Source of the DNA: JAYGED01 sp046582565
GTDB lineage: Bacteria > Pseudomonadota > Alphaproteobacteria > JAAXGF01
DNA: 38,329 nt
Assembly: GCA_046582565.1 (NCBI GenBank)
Contig: JAYGED010000267.1
Location: 1 to 38,329 of the forward strand
Reading direction: 5' to 3'
The notes under the pieces were generated by a model, which saw only the letters and a program-made list of their open reading frames with translations, was not told the origin of the DNA and did no database searches. This document shows, piece after piece, positions 13,977-22,788 of the stretch (within the stretch, counting starts at the first letter, position 1; each line of letters begins with the position of its first letter). The position numbers were made by a program, and so were the translations under genes.

Positions 13977-14975
13977 CTAGGGAGAGACGGGGGTCGACGG
14001 CGGCAGGCGCATATTGCGCGACGCCATGACGCGGCGCAAGCGGTCGGGATAATCGGTGATGATGCCGTCGACGCCGAGATCAATGAGCTGATTCATACAG
14101 ACCTCGTCGTTGACCGTCCAGACCTTGACCGCCAAGCCCCTGGCGTGAGCGTCCACGACGCCGGCCCGATCGACCTCGCGGTGGTAGGGCGCCCAAACCG
14201 CACCGCCCGCCGCCGCCACCAGGGCCGCGACATTGCCGCCATGGTCATCGATATCAAGCCCGGCGGTCCAGGGCGAAGGCCCGGCCTCGCCGGTGCGAAT
14301 ATTGTCGAGCCAGCCCTGTTGAGCGGTCAGATAGGCGGTGACCATGCCCGGCGCCTGGATCTGGACCTGCCGCAGGGTCCGCCAATCAAAGGACTGGATG
14401 GTGACCCGCTCGGCCATGCCGGCGCGGCGGATCACCGTCAGCACGGCCTCGACGAAAGCCTCTGGCAGCAAGGTCAGATCGGCCTCAAGCGGACTCGTCT
14501 TGGTCTCTATATTGAAGCGGACATCACCGTTCCCGGCCCGCTCGGCCAGGGCGAAGACCTCACCCAGGGTCGGCATGCGGCTGCCGTCCCGAGACGTCTG
14601 ATCGGGGTATTTACGCGCATAGCGGCTCGCCGGGTTGATCCGCCCGATATCAAAGGTCTCGAGTTCGGCCCGGCTCAGAGACCATAGCACAGGACCATCA
14701 CCCCTGAGCCATTCGCCCGAAGCATCGCGGGTGATGTCCGGCGACAGGCGTCGGTTGTGCGAGACCATGACCACGCCGTCACGGCTGATGCCGACATCCA
14801 ATTCCAGGGTGGTGACGCCGATGGAAAGAGCCTCGGCGAAGCCGGCCAGGCTGTTCTCGGGCGCCAGTCCCCTAGCGCCCCGGTGTCCCTGTAAATCAAA
14901 CGCCGCCTGATCAGCCAGCGCCACGGATGCCATCATCGCAAGGCCCGCCGCCACTCCCGCCCACGCGGCCTTCAC
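13977..14975 (-). CDS. Glycerophosphodiester phosphodiesterase (GlpQ/UgpQ type), exported
   Basis: This 332-residue GDPD-family enzyme has an N-terminal signal peptide (about 22 residues, ending near VALADQ). The TIM-barrel catalytic motifs are GHRGARGLAPENSLAGFAEA, LELDVGISRDGVVMVSH and NIETK. VWTVNDEVCMNQLIDLGVDG and ITDYPD close the barrel. It hydrolyses glycerophosphodiesters such as glycerophosphocholine to glycerol-3-phosphate and an alcohol. The signal peptide predicts a periplasmic location, where the product would be available to the Ugp importer. It is the last gene of the ugp operon, overlapping the ATPase gene by 4 bp. Cytoplasmic UgpQ proteins lack a signal peptide, so GlpQ is the closer functional parallel. 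Confidence 0.92.
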   Translation of the reverse strand: MKAAWAGVAAGLAMMASVALADQAAFDLQGHRGARGLAPENSLAGFAEALSIGVTTLELDVGISRDGVVMVSHNRRLSPDITRDASGEWLRGDGPVLWSLSRAELETFDIGRINPASRYARKYPDQTSRDGSRMPTLGEVFALAERAGNGDVRFNIETKTSPLEADLTLLPEAFVEAVLTVIRRAGMAERVTIQSFDWRTLRQVQIQAPGMVTAYLTAQQGWLDNIRTGEAGPSPWTAGLDIDDHGGNVAALVAAAGGAVWAPYHREVDRAGVVDAHARGLAVKVWTVNDEVCMNQLIDLGVDGIITDYPDRLRRVMASRNMRLPPSTPVSP

Positions 14976-16051
14976 GGCAGTCTCTTGCCGCTGTCATGAT
15001 CGAACACATGGACATTGCCGGGCTCGATGGTCAGGGCGAGGCTGTCGCCCACGGCGATCCGGCTGATGCCGGCGAGACGCAAGGTGATGTCGTCGCCGTT
15101 CTCGCCCAGGACCCCATGGGCCAGGGTGTCCGCGCCGAGATGCTCGACCAACTGCACGGCGAAGCGCAACCCCGCGTCGCCGTCATCGGCGGGGCGCAGA
15201 TGCTCGGGCCGCAGGCCAAGGGTGACGCGGCGCCCGGAGGATGGCGCAAAACCATCGCCGAGCGCCAGCTCACTCCCGCCAGGCAGCTCGGCGCGGTGGC
15301 CGTCGCCGCTGATCGTGGCGGCGATTAAATTCATCGATGGCGAGCCGATAAATCCCGCCACGAAGACCGTCTCCGGCCGCTCATAAAGCTCGATCGGCGT
15401 GCCGAGCTGTTCCACATAGCCATCGTTAAGCACCATCAGCCGGTGGCCGAGGGTCATCGCCTCGACCTGATCGTGGGTGACATAGACGGATGTGATGCCG
15501 AGGCGGCTCTGAAGCTTCTTGATTTCCAGGCGCATCTGGACGCGCAGCTTGGCATCGAGATTGGAGAGCGGCTCATCGAACAGGAAAACGCTGGGTTCGC
15601 GCACGATCGCGCGGCCCATGGCGACGCGCTGGCGCTGGCCGCCGCTGAGCTGTCGGGGCGGGCGGTCGAGCAGGTCGCCGAGTTCGAGAATTTCGGCGAC
15701 GTCCACCACCCGGCGGCGGATTTCGTCCTTTGGCAGGCCCCGGATTTTCAGGCCATAGGCCATGTTGTTGAACACCGTCATATGGGGATAGAGGGCGTAA
15801 TTCTGAAACACCATGGCGATGTCGCGATCCGCCGGCTCGAAATCGTTGACTATTCGCCCGGCAATGGAAATATCGCCGCTGCTGATAGCTTCCAGGCCGG
15901 CGATCATGCGCAGCAGGGTCGATTTGCCGCACCCGCTGGGCCCGACAATGACCACGAACTCACCGTCCTGCACATGCCAATCGACGCCATGAATGACCTC
16001 GGTCTGGCCATAGAACTTGCAGACTTGCCGTAAATCGATTTCAGCCATCAA
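14972..16051 (-). CDS. ugpC: Glycerol-3-phosphate ABC transporter ATPase
   Basis: This 359-residue ABC ATPase belongs to the carbohydrate-uptake (MalK/UgpC) group. It has Walker A GPSGCGKST, the signature LSGGQRQRVAMGRA, Walker B VFLFDEPLSNLD and switch histidine VTHDQ. A C-terminal TOBE-like domain follows (GFIGSPSMNLI and TLGLRPEHLRP). It powers sugar-phosphate uptake through the two permeases encoded upstream. The start is ATG 16051, 4 bp after the ugpE stop codon. Assignment to glycerol-3-phosphate rather than another sugar rests on the binding protein and on the phosphodiesterase genes on either side of the operon. The gene overlaps the downstream phosphodiesterase gene by 4 bp. Confidence 0.9.
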   Translation of the reverse strand: MMAEIDLRQVCKFYGQTEVIHGVDWHVQDGEFVVIVGPSGCGKSTLLRMIAGLEAISSGDISIAGRIVNDFEPADRDIAMVFQNYALYPHMTVFNNMAYGLKIRGLPKDEIRRRVVDVAEILELGDLLDRPPRQLSGGQRQRVAMGRAIVREPSVFLFDEPLSNLDAKLRVQMRLEIKKLQSRLGITSVYVTHDQVEAMTLGHRLMVLNDGYVEQLGTPIELYERPETVFVAGFIGSPSMNLIAATISGDGHRAELPGGSELALGDGFAPSSGRRVTLGLRPEHLRPADDGDAGLRFAVQLVEHLGADTLAHGVLGENGDDITLRLAGISRIAVGDSLALTIEPGNVHVFDHDSGKRLP

Positions 16052-16055
16052 TTTC

Positions 16056-16901
16056 TCATTTCTCGGTTTCCACCAGGCCTTTGACGAACTGACGCTGCAT
16101 GACCAGCACCACCACCGCCGGCGGTAGCATGGCGAGCAGCGCCGCCGCCATGGTCAGGTTCCATTCCGGCACCGAGTCGGCGACGAAAAGCATACGCTGG
16201 ATGCCCATGACGATCGTCGTCATGTCGGGGTCGGTGGTGATCAGCAACGGCCAGAGATACTGGTTCCAGCCATAGATAAAGAGGATTACCGAAAGCGCCG
16301 CGATATTGGTGCGCGACAGCGGCAGCAATATGGTCAGGAAGAAACGGATCGGTCCGGCGCCGTCGACCCGGGCGGCCTCGACCAGCTCGTCAGGCACGGT
16401 GAGGAAAAACTGGCGGAACAGGAAGGTGGCGGTCGCCGAGGCGATCAGCGGCAGGGTCAGTCCGGTGTAGCTGTTCAACAGGCCGAGATCGACCACCACC
16501 TTGTAGGTCGGCAGGATGCGCACCTCGACGGGCAGCATCAGGGTCATGAAAATGATCCAGAAGCAGAACATGCGGCCGGGAAAGCGGAAATAGACGATGG
16601 CGAAGGCCGAAATGATCGAGATGGCGATCTTGCCCACGACGATGCAGACCGCCATGATCAGGCTGTTGAGCATCATCGAGCCGAGCGGATAGCCGCCCGC
16701 CGACAGCTTGCCGGTGACCAGCACGGTCCGGTAATTTTCGATCAGCTGGCTGCCGAACCAGGATTGCACCTTGGAGATCACGTCACTGGTCTCATGGGTC
16801 GAGGTGACCAGCGCCACATAGACCGGGAAAATGATAATGATCACGCCGAGAATCAGGATGGCGTGGCTGAGATAGGTCAGGTAGGGGCGATTCTCGATCA
16901 T
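16056..16901 (-). CDS. ugpE: Glycerol-3-phosphate ABC transporter permease UgpE
   Basis: This 281-residue inner-membrane permease of the MalG/UgpE group has about six hydrophobic segments. The EAA loop that docks the ATPase reads VEAARVDGAGPIRFFLTILLP. It pairs with UgpA to form the channel. The N-terminal helix starts at about residue 12 (YLSHAILILGVIIIIFPVYV) and is followed by a large periplasmic loop, as in the family. It is 16 bp downstream of ugpA and 4 bp upstream of ugpC, so all are in one transcript. Confidence 0.92.
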   Translation of the reverse strand: MIENRPYLTYLSHAILILGVIIIIFPVYVALVTSTHETSDVISKVQSWFGSQLIENYRTVLVTGKLSAGGYPLGSMMLNSLIMAVCIVVGKIAISIISAFAIVYFRFPGRMFCFWIIFMTLMLPVEVRILPTYKVVVDLGLLNSYTGLTLPLIASATATFLFRQFFLTVPDELVEAARVDGAGPIRFFLTILLPLSRTNIAALSVILFIYGWNQYLWPLLITTDPDMTTIVMGIQRMLFVADSVPEWNLTMAAALLAMLPPAVVVLVMQRQFVKGLVETEK

Positions 16902-16917
16902 CTTGTTTTCTTTGGCA

Positions 16918-17799
16918 TCAGTACTGCACCTTGCGTTCGAGATAGCGGAACTGCACCACGGTCAGGGCGCCGACGATGATCATCAGAATCACCGATTGCG
17001 CCGCCGAGCCGCCGAGATCGAGGCCGACGAAACCATCGGCGAAGACCTTGTAAACCAGGATATTGGTGGCCCCCGCCGGGCCGCCCGAGGTCACCGCATG
17101 GATGATGCCGAACGTGTCGAAGAAGGCGTAGACCACATTGACCACCAGCAGGAAGAAGCTGGTCGGCGTGAGCAGGGGAAAGACGATGGTCCAGAACCGT
17201 TTGGCCGGGCCGGCGCCATCGATGGCCGCCGCCTCGATCAATGATTTCGGGATCGATTGCAGGCCGGCCAGGAAAAACAGGAAATTATAGGCGATCTGCT
17301 TCCAGGCGGCGGCGATGACCACCAGCACCATGGCCTCGCCGCCGTTGAGCACATGGTTCCATTCATAGCCCACGGCGCGCAAGGCAAGGGCAAGGATGCC
17401 GTTGGCCGGGCTGAACATGAAAAGCCACAGCACGCCGGCCACCGCCGGCGCCACCGCGTAAGGCCAGAGCAGGGCGAGTTTATAGAAGGCCGCGCCCTTG
17501 ATCACCCGATCCGCCATCACCGCCAGCAGCAGGGCGGAGGACAGAGCCAGGGCCGCGGTGGACAGGCTGAACACCGCCGTCGTTCCCATGGATCTGAGAT
17601 ACAGCGGGTCGTCGATCAGCTCTTGGAAATTATCGAACCAGACATATTCCGTTCTGAGGCCGAAGGGGTCCTCAAGCAGCATGGACTGGAACAAGGCCTG
17701 GCTCGCCGGCCAGAGAAAGAACACGGCGGTGATAGCAAGCTGCGGCGCCAGCAGCAGATAGGGCAGCCAGGCGTTCTTGAAGGTAACCCGCTTTTCCAT
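16918..17799 (-). CDS. ugpA: Glycerol-3-phosphate ABC transporter permease UgpA
   Basis: This is an inner-membrane permease of the MalF/UgpA group, 293 residues from the ATG at 17799. The frame is open further upstream (start at 17856), but those residues are polar and not family-like. The ATPase-docking EAA loop is EAAAIDGAGPAKRFWTIVFP. The first helix is WLPYLLLAPQLAITAVFFLW, and the C-terminus ends in the short basic tail common in the family. It forms the membrane channel with UgpE. No strong Shine-Dalgarno sequence precedes 17799. It lies 81 bp downstream of ugpB. Confidence 0.92.
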   Translation of the reverse strand: MEKRVTFKNAWLPYLLLAPQLAITAVFFLWPASQALFQSMLLEDPFGLRTEYVWFDNFQELIDDPLYLRSMGTTAVFSLSTAALALSSALLLAVMADRVIKGAAFYKLALLWPYAVAPAVAGVLWLFMFSPANGILALALRAVGYEWNHVLNGGEAMVLVVIAAAWKQIAYNFLFFLAGLQSIPKSLIEAAAIDGAGPAKRFWTIVFPLLTPTSFFLLVVNVVYAFFDTFGIIHAVTSGGPAGATNILVYKVFADGFVGLDLGGSAAQSVILMIIVGALTVVQFRYLERKVQY

Positions 17800-17880
17800 G
17801 ACTACTGCAGTTGTGAAAGAGGGCGCGATAGAGAAAGTGGGGGGCCGCCGAGCCAAGCCCGGCGCGCCCCCCGGTTTAGC

Positions 17881-19197
17881 CTATTGGTTGGCCTTCTCGA
17901 ACTTCCGCAGCATCTTGTTGCCGCGTGATACGGCGTCATCGAGACCCTGTTGGGCGGTTTTGGTGCCCGCCCAGATGGCCTCAAGCTCGTCGTTGATGAC
18001 ATCGCGGATCTGCACGAAGCTGCCGAGCCGCAGGCCCTTGGAATAGGGCGTCGGCGCGCGCGCGCTCATTTGCAGGATAGCCACATCACGGCCTTCGTTT
18101 TTCTCATAATAGCCAGACCGCTGGGTTAGCTCGTAGGCCGCGTTGGTGATCGGCACATAGCCCGTGTTCTGATGCCAGAAGGTCTGCACGAAGACATCGG
18201 ACAGATAGCTCATGAACTGGGCGACGCCCTTATAGTCCGCCTCGTCGTTGCCCCTCAGCACCCACAGGGTGGCGCCGCCGATGATCGAATTCTGCGGTGC
18301 GCCCGCCACATTCGACCAATAGGGCAGCTCTGCGGTGCCGAAATCGAAAGCCGAGCTCTTGCGCAGGCCGCTGTAGTAGGCCGAGGAATTGATCAGCATG
18401 GCGCATTTGCCTTCGGCGAACAGCGGATTGCCGTCGCCACGCCGGCCGCCGTAGGTGAAGGTCTTATCCTTCTGCCAGGCGGCGAGCTGGCCGATATGCT
18501 TGACATGCAGCGGGCTGTTGAAAGCAAGCTCCGTGTCGAGGCCGGCAAAACCATTCTCCTTGGTGGCGAAGGGAACATTGTGCCAGGTGCTAAAATTCTC
18601 CAGCATGCTCCAGGACTGCCAGCCGATAGTGAAGCCGCAGGAGGCGCCGCCGGCGGCCATGATCTTGGCCGAGAATTCGCCCATTTCCTCCCAGGTCTTC
18701 GGCGCCCGGTCGAGGCCGGCGGCGGCGAAGGCCTTCTTGTTCCAGAAAACAACCGGGGTCGAAGAATTGAACGGCATGGAAAGCAGATTGCCTTCGGTCG
18801 AGGTGTAATAGCCGATCACCGCCGACAGAAAGCGGCTCTGATCGAACGGCTGGCCCTGATCGGCCATCAGCTGATAAATCGGATAGATGGCGCCCTTGGC
18901 CGCCATCATGGTCGCCGTGCCGACCTCGAAGACCTGCATGATGTGGGGCGGAACACCGGAGCGGAAGGCGGCGATGCCGGCGGTCATGGTCTCGGTGTAA
19001 TTGCCCTTGTAGATCGCCCTGATCACATAGTCGGTCTGGCTGTTGTTGAAGCCCTTGGCGATGTCATTGACGGTCTCGCCCAAGGCGCCGCCCATGGCGT
19101 GCCACCACTGGATTTCGGTTTGCGCCCGGGCGTTCGTGGCAAAGCCGGCTATGGCCAGCGCCGTAACCGCGCTCAAAATAATTCGATGTAGTTTCAT
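17881..19197 (-). CDS. ugpB: Glycerol-3-phosphate-binding periplasmic protein
   Basis: This 438-residue solute-binding protein starts with a Sec signal peptide that probably ends at NARA before residue 26. The mature protein begins QTEIQWWHAMGGALGETV, the hallmark of UgpB, where WWHAM and the following residues contact glycerol-3-phosphate or glycerophosphocholine. Other family-like stretches are GVPPHIMQVFEVGTATMMA, SMPFNSSTPVVFWNK and NSIIGGATLWVLRG. It is the first gene of the operon (ugpB-A-E-C-phosphodiesterase), as in Rhizobium-type ugp loci. GGGAG precedes ATG 19197 with a 9-nt spacer. A phosphate-starvation (PhoB) or carbon-source control would be typical, but I see no clear Pho box in the 163-bp divergent region. 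Confidence 0.93.
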   Translation of the reverse strand: MKLHRIILSAVTALAIAGFATNARAQTEIQWWHAMGGALGETVNDIAKGFNNSQTDYVIRAIYKGNYTETMTAGIAAFRSGVPPHIMQVFEVGTATMMAAKGAIYPIYQLMADQGQPFDQSRFLSAVIGYYTSTEGNLLSMPFNSSTPVVFWNKKAFAAAGLDRAPKTWEEMGEFSAKIMAAGGASCGFTIGWQSWSMLENFSTWHNVPFATKENGFAGLDTELAFNSPLHVKHIGQLAAWQKDKTFTYGGRRGDGNPLFAEGKCAMLINSSAYYSGLRKSSAFDFGTAELPYWSNVAGAPQNSIIGGATLWVLRGNDEADYKGVAQFMSYLSDVFVQTFWHQNTGYVPITNAAYELTQRSGYYEKNEGRDVAILQMSARAPTPYSKGLRLGSFVQIRDVINDELEAIWAGTKTAQQGLDDAVSRGNKMLRKFEKANQ

Positions 19198-19221
19198 TGC
19201 TCCGTGCTCCCTGATTTACGA

Positions 19222-19243
19222 CTGCCCGGGTTTTCCCGGCCAG
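19222..19243. promoter_or_regulatory. Palindrome in the ugpB-gpdQ divergent promoter region
   Basis: CCGGG and CCCGG flank TTTT; outer CTG and CAG extend the symmetry to 22 bp with one mismatch per arm. It lies 25 bp upstream of the ugpB start and about 118 bp from the divergent gene. It could be an operator or a leader hairpin. Confidence 0.35.
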
Positions 19244-19360
19244 ACTTGTTGTGTATAAAAAACCTGGTTCTTGCCATCAGTTTAAGACCAAAATTCAAAG
19301 ATGCAAAGAATTGCGCCGTTTCACTTGTAAATAGGCTGAAAGGTTGGGAAGCTTATCGCC

Positions 19361-20164
19361 ATGAAGCTGATCCAGGTTTCCGATCTTCATTTTGTGCCGC
19401 CGGGCACGCTCCTGCTTGGTCTCGACCCGCGCGCGCGTCTGGAGGCGGCCATAGCCGACATCAACCAGAACCACGGCGACGCAGCACTTTGCCTGTTCAC
19501 CGGCGATCTGGCCGACCACGGCGCGCCGGATGCCTACGACGCGCTGGCTGAGACCCTGGCCGCCCTCCAGTTGCCCTGGCGGCTAACCATCGGCAACCAT
19601 GACGACCGGGCGGCCTTCCTGCGCGCCTTTCCCGAGGCGCCGCACGACGAGAACGGCTTCATCCAATCGGTTGTCTCCACGGACGCTGGTCCTGTGATCC
19701 TGCTCGACACCCACGAACCGGGCCAGGGATCAGGCAGCTTCTGCGCCCGGCGCCAGGCCTGGCTTCAGGCGCAACTCAAGGCGGCGGCGGGCGAGCCTGC
19801 CTATCTCTTCATGCACCATCCGCCCCTGGATATCGGCATTCCGTCTCTCGATGTGATCGGGCTGGTCGATAAGCAGGGCTTCGCGGATGCTGTGGCAGGG
19901 GCGAATATCCGCCATATTTTCTTCGGCCATGTGCATCGGCCCATAAGTGGATCTTGGGGCGGCATTCCCTATTCGGCGCTCTGCTCGCTGGTCCATCAGG
20001 TGCCGCTCGACTTTGTGACCAAAAGCCCGGTGCCCTACGACCACGCGCCGCCGGCCTACAATGTGATCCTGCTCAACGACGCGGATACCGTGGTGCATCA
20101 CCACAATTTCCTGGATGCCAGCCGTCTCGCGCCCGGCCAGGAGCGCTATACGAAAGCGCCTTAG
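19361..20164 (+). CDS. GpdQ-like metallophosphodiesterase
   Basis: This 267-residue calcineurin-like phosphoesterase has the metal-binding series QVSDLHF, FTGDLADHG, IGNHDDRAAFL, FMHHPPLDIG and FGHVHRP. GNHDDRAAFL and the later VHQVP match Enterobacter GpdQ, a cytoplasmic glycerophosphodiesterase, better than cAMP phosphodiesterase CpdA, although CpdA remains an alternative. It is divergent from ugpB, so it is a good candidate for processing glycerophosphodiesters that are imported intact. The ATG at 19361 begins directly at the first metal motif. Its TAG stop overlaps the TAA stop of the convergent ald gene by 4 bp. Confidence 0.85.
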   Translation: MKLIQVSDLHFVPPGTLLLGLDPRARLEAAIADINQNHGDAALCLFTGDLADHGAPDAYDALAETLAALQLPWRLTIGNHDDRAAFLRAFPEAPHDENGFIQSVVSTDAGPVILLDTHEPGQGSGSFCARRQAWLQAQLKAAAGEPAYLFMHHPPLDIGIPSLDVIGLVDKQGFADAVAGANIRHIFFGHVHRPISGSWGGIPYSALCSLVHQVPLDFVTKSPVPYDHAPPAYNVILLNDADTVVHHHNFLDASRLAPGQERYTKAP

Positions 20165-21276
20165 CCGATCACCGACTCCGCTGAGTGATAGTCCAGGCCG
20201 AGGTCATGGGCGACGGCTTCGTAGGTCACCTGCCCGCAATGGACATTGAGCCCCTCCCGCAGGTGCGCATCGTCGGTAAGCGCCTGTTTATAGCCCTTGT
20301 CGGCGAGCGCCACGGCAAACGGCAGGGTGGCGTTGTTGAGAGCGAAGGTCGAGGTCCGCGCCACGGCGCCGGGCATGTTGGCGACGCAGTAGTGCACCAC
20401 ATCGTCGACCACAAAAGTCGGATCGTCGTGGGTTGTTGGCGTGCTGTGTTCGGTGCAACCGCCCTGATCGATGGCCACATCGACGATCACCGAGCCCCGG
20501 CGCATGTTTTTGACCATCTCGCCGGTCACCAGCCGCGGCGCTTCGGCGCCAGGCACCAGCACCGCGCCGATCACCAGATCGGCGATACGGACATGGCTCT
20601 CGATGGCCTCTACGGTTGAATAGATGGTGTTGAGCTGCGGCCCAAACAGGGTGTCGAGTTCCTGCAGGCGGCGCACGGAACGGTCGATCACCGTGACCTT
20701 CGCTTCCAGGCCCATGGCCATGCGGGCCGCGTTGGTGCCGACCACGCCGCCGCCGATGATGACCACGCTTGCCGCCGGCACGCCGGGCACGCCGCCGAGC
20801 AGCATACCGCAGCCGCCCTGCTCCATTTCCAGGCAATGAGCGCCGGCCTGGATCGACATGCGCCCGGCGACTTCGCTCATGGGCGCCAGCAGGGGCAGGC
20901 CGCCCTGGGCATCGGTGACCGTCTCATAGGCGATGGCGATGCAGCCCGAGTCGATCAGCCCCTTGGTCTGCTCGGGGTCCGGTGCGAGATGGAGATAGGT
21001 GAACAGAATTTGGCCCTCGCGCAGCATCTTGCACTCGGAGGCTTGCGGTTCCTTGACCTTGACCACCATGTCGGCGCGGGCGAAAACCTCGTCGGCGCTA
21101 TCGACGACGACGGCGCCGACGCCGCGATACTGATCGTCATCGAGACCGATGGCCTGGCCCGCGTTGGTCTGCACAATGACCTCGTGCCCGTGATGGATCA
21201 GCTCGTAAACGCTCGATGGGGTGAGGCCGACGCGGTATTCGTGGACCTTAATTTCCTTGGGTACGCCAATCAGCAT
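20161..21276 (-). CDS. ald: Alanine dehydrogenase
   Basis: This 371-residue cytosolic enzyme, the standard length, interconverts L-alanine and pyruvate plus ammonia using NAD. It begins MLIGVPKEIKVHEYRVGLTP, the conserved substrate-binding start. The active-site lysine is in VVKVKEP and the histidine is in TYLHLAPD. The NAD-binding loop is VVIIGGGVVGTNAARMA. VDVAIDQGGCTEHSTPTTH and NMPGAVARTSTFALNNATLP complete the family pattern. It may feed alanine nitrogen or carbon into central metabolism. No Lrp-type regulator gene is adjacent. It ends with a 4-bp convergent overlap with the gpdQ-like gene and starts about 105 bp downstream of the flavin-reductase gene on the same strand. Confidence 0.96.
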   Translation of the reverse strand: MLIGVPKEIKVHEYRVGLTPSSVYELIHHGHEVIVQTNAGQAIGLDDDQYRGVGAVVVDSADEVFARADMVVKVKEPQASECKMLREGQILFTYLHLAPDPEQTKGLIDSGCIAIAYETVTDAQGGLPLLAPMSEVAGRMSIQAGAHCLEMEQGGCGMLLGGVPGVPAASVVIIGGGVVGTNAARMAMGLEAKVTVIDRSVRRLQELDTLFGPQLNTIYSTVEAIESHVRIADLVIGAVLVPGAEAPRLVTGEMVKNMRRGSVIVDVAIDQGGCTEHSTPTTHDDPTFVVDDVVHYCVANMPGAVARTSTFALNNATLPFAVALADKGYKQALTDDAHLREGLNVHCGQVTYEAVAHDLGLDYHSAESVIG

Positions 21277-21380
21277 TGTCTTGTCCGTTGTTGGTTGATT
21301 CTATCTCGGGTCGCGCGCCGCAAAATGAGGGAGACGCATCGGCCGGTCAACCTTATTTTCTGCTCTTTTGAGAGACCCCG

Positions 21381-21986
21381 TTACATCCCGGGCCGGAGCA
21401 TGGTGAAGGCGTTGTCGACCACCGTGTAATCCATGTAGCCGAGGCGCGCGAGAGGGCGGAATTTGGTCATGTCGACCATGCCGTCGGTGAGGATCGAATC
21501 GTCGATATGGATGCCGACAACCAAACCGAGCACCATGGCGTTGGGCGACGATGGATCGTCCGACGGCAGGGTGACGGTTTGCAGGTAAGTGCATTCCATA
21601 TGGACCGGCGCGCCGCCAACCCTGGGCGGGGCGACCAGGCGCGAGGGCAGCGCCTCAAGCCCGGCCAGGGCGAACTCATCGACCTCGGCCTCGACCTCCG
21701 CCGAAGTTGCGTTCATCTCCAGGCGCTGGCCGTCGGTCGCCACATTGACCACGAACTCCCCGGTCGCCTCGATGTTGATCAGGGAGTCTTTACGCTTCGA
21801 GCCGCCGGGGGCGAACATAACCACCGCCGGGTTTGTCGAGACTCCGTTGAAGAAGCTGTAGGGCGCGAGATTGACCACGCCATCGCCGCTGATCGAGGAA
21901 ATCCAGCCGATCGGCCGGGGCACGATCAGGCTCTTGTAGGGATCGCGCGGCAGGTTATGGTCATTGAGGCGAGGATCGTAAAACAT
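21381..21986 (-). CDS. Flavin reductase family protein (DIM6/NTAB type)
   Basis: This 201-residue FMN-binding split-barrel protein shows PRPIGWISSISGDGVVNLAPYSFFNGVSTNP, the FMN-phosphate and isoalloxazine-binding region of the DIM6/NTAB flavin reductases, then RKDSLINIEATGEFVVNV. These proteins reduce flavin with NAD(P)H or bind FMN as part of a monooxygenase system; no partner oxygenase is visible nearby. Its ATG overlaps the TAA stop of the glutathione transferase gene (TAATG), so the two are translationally coupled. The pair may act in detoxification, but that is inference. Confidence 0.9.
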   Translation of the reverse strand: MFYDPRLNDHNLPRDPYKSLIVPRPIGWISSISGDGVVNLAPYSFFNGVSTNPAVVMFAPGGSKRKDSLINIEATGEFVVNVATDGQRLEMNATSAEVEAEVDEFALAGLEALPSRLVAPPRVGGAPVHMECTYLQTVTLPSDDPSSPNAMVLGLVVGIHIDDSILTDGMVDMTKFRPLARLGYMDYTVVDNAFTMLRPGM

Positions 21987-22654
21987 TACTCCGCCGCCGC
22001 AGCGGGCGCATCGTAGCGCGCATAGGACGCAATGTAATAATCCGCATCATGGCGCGTGCGCTGAACGCTCTCGCGCTCGGCCATGGCCGCGTTCCATGCC
22101 GCCAGGCGCTTACAGTGGGCCGGGATCCCGACGCCGCGATAATGGGTCACCGCCGGCAGGCGCTCAAAGAACGGCCAATAGGCCATATCGACCAGCGAGA
22201 CATCGGCGCCCAGCCAATAGGGATCGCTGCCCAGAGGCGCAAGGGCGGCATCCTCCATATAGACCATCATGTCGGTGAGTTTGGCGGCGGCCTCGGCTTG
22301 CGCCTCGCTGCCCTTGGCCGAAAGCACGCCATAGAAGGCGCCGATAAAACGCGTGTTGCAATAATCGATCCAGACCCGCGCAGTGGCGCGCAGGCGCGCA
22401 TCGGTGGGCATCAGCGACGGCTCGGGAAAGCGGTCCTCGATATATTCGTTGATGATCGCAGACTCATAGACCACGGCGCCGTCATGCTTGAGCACCGGCA
22501 CTTTGCTATAGGGCGAAACCGCCTCGAACCAGGCTGGCTTGTTTTTCAGATCAACCTCGGTGTGGTCATACTCCAGCCCCTTCTCCATGAGGGTGAGATG
22601 GGTGCGTTGGGCAAACGGGCAGACTTCGGCGGTAATAAACTCAATCTCGGCCAT
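21986..22654 (-). CDS. Glutathione S-transferase, omega-like
   Basis: This is a 222-residue glutathione transferase. The N-terminal thioredoxin fold has ITAEVCPFAQRTHLTL, where the cysteine of CPFAQR is the omega-class catalytic residue. YSKVPVLKHDGAVVYESAII holds the cis-proline and the glutamate/serine that bind glutathione. The helical C-terminal domain follows (WIDYCNTRFIGAFYGVL, then DMAYWPFFERL). Omega-type enzymes act more as thiol reductases than as conjugating transferases. I chose ATG 22654 because a perfect GGAGG precedes it. The open frame extends 47 codons upstream, but that part lacks family features. It is the first gene of a coupled pair with the flavin reductase, divergent from the CoA-ligase gene. 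Confidence 0.92.
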   Translation of the reverse strand: MAEIEFITAEVCPFAQRTHLTLMEKGLEYDHTEVDLKNKPAWFEAVSPYSKVPVLKHDGAVVYESAIINEYIEDRFPEPSLMPTDARLRATARVWIDYCNTRFIGAFYGVLSAKGSEAQAEAAAKLTDMMVYMEDAALAPLGSDPYWLGADVSLVDMAYWPFFERLPAVTHYRGVGIPAHCKRLAAWNAAMAERESVQRTRHDADYYIASYARYDAPAAAAE

Positions 22655-22788
22655 GGTGATTATCCTCCTGGTGATGCTCGGTGGTACGCCATCGCCCTGC
22701 CGCTGTCGAGTCTGGGGGCGGGTTGAACCGAGCGGCGAACTAGGCTCTGGTGGATAATATCTAACACCTGATACCGAGGCGTGATCAA

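Noticed and set aside
19198..19360. Pho box in the ugpB-gpdQ divergent region
   Set aside because: I looked for two CTGTCA-like direct repeats with AT-rich spacing and found no convincing pair, so phosphate control remains unproven.
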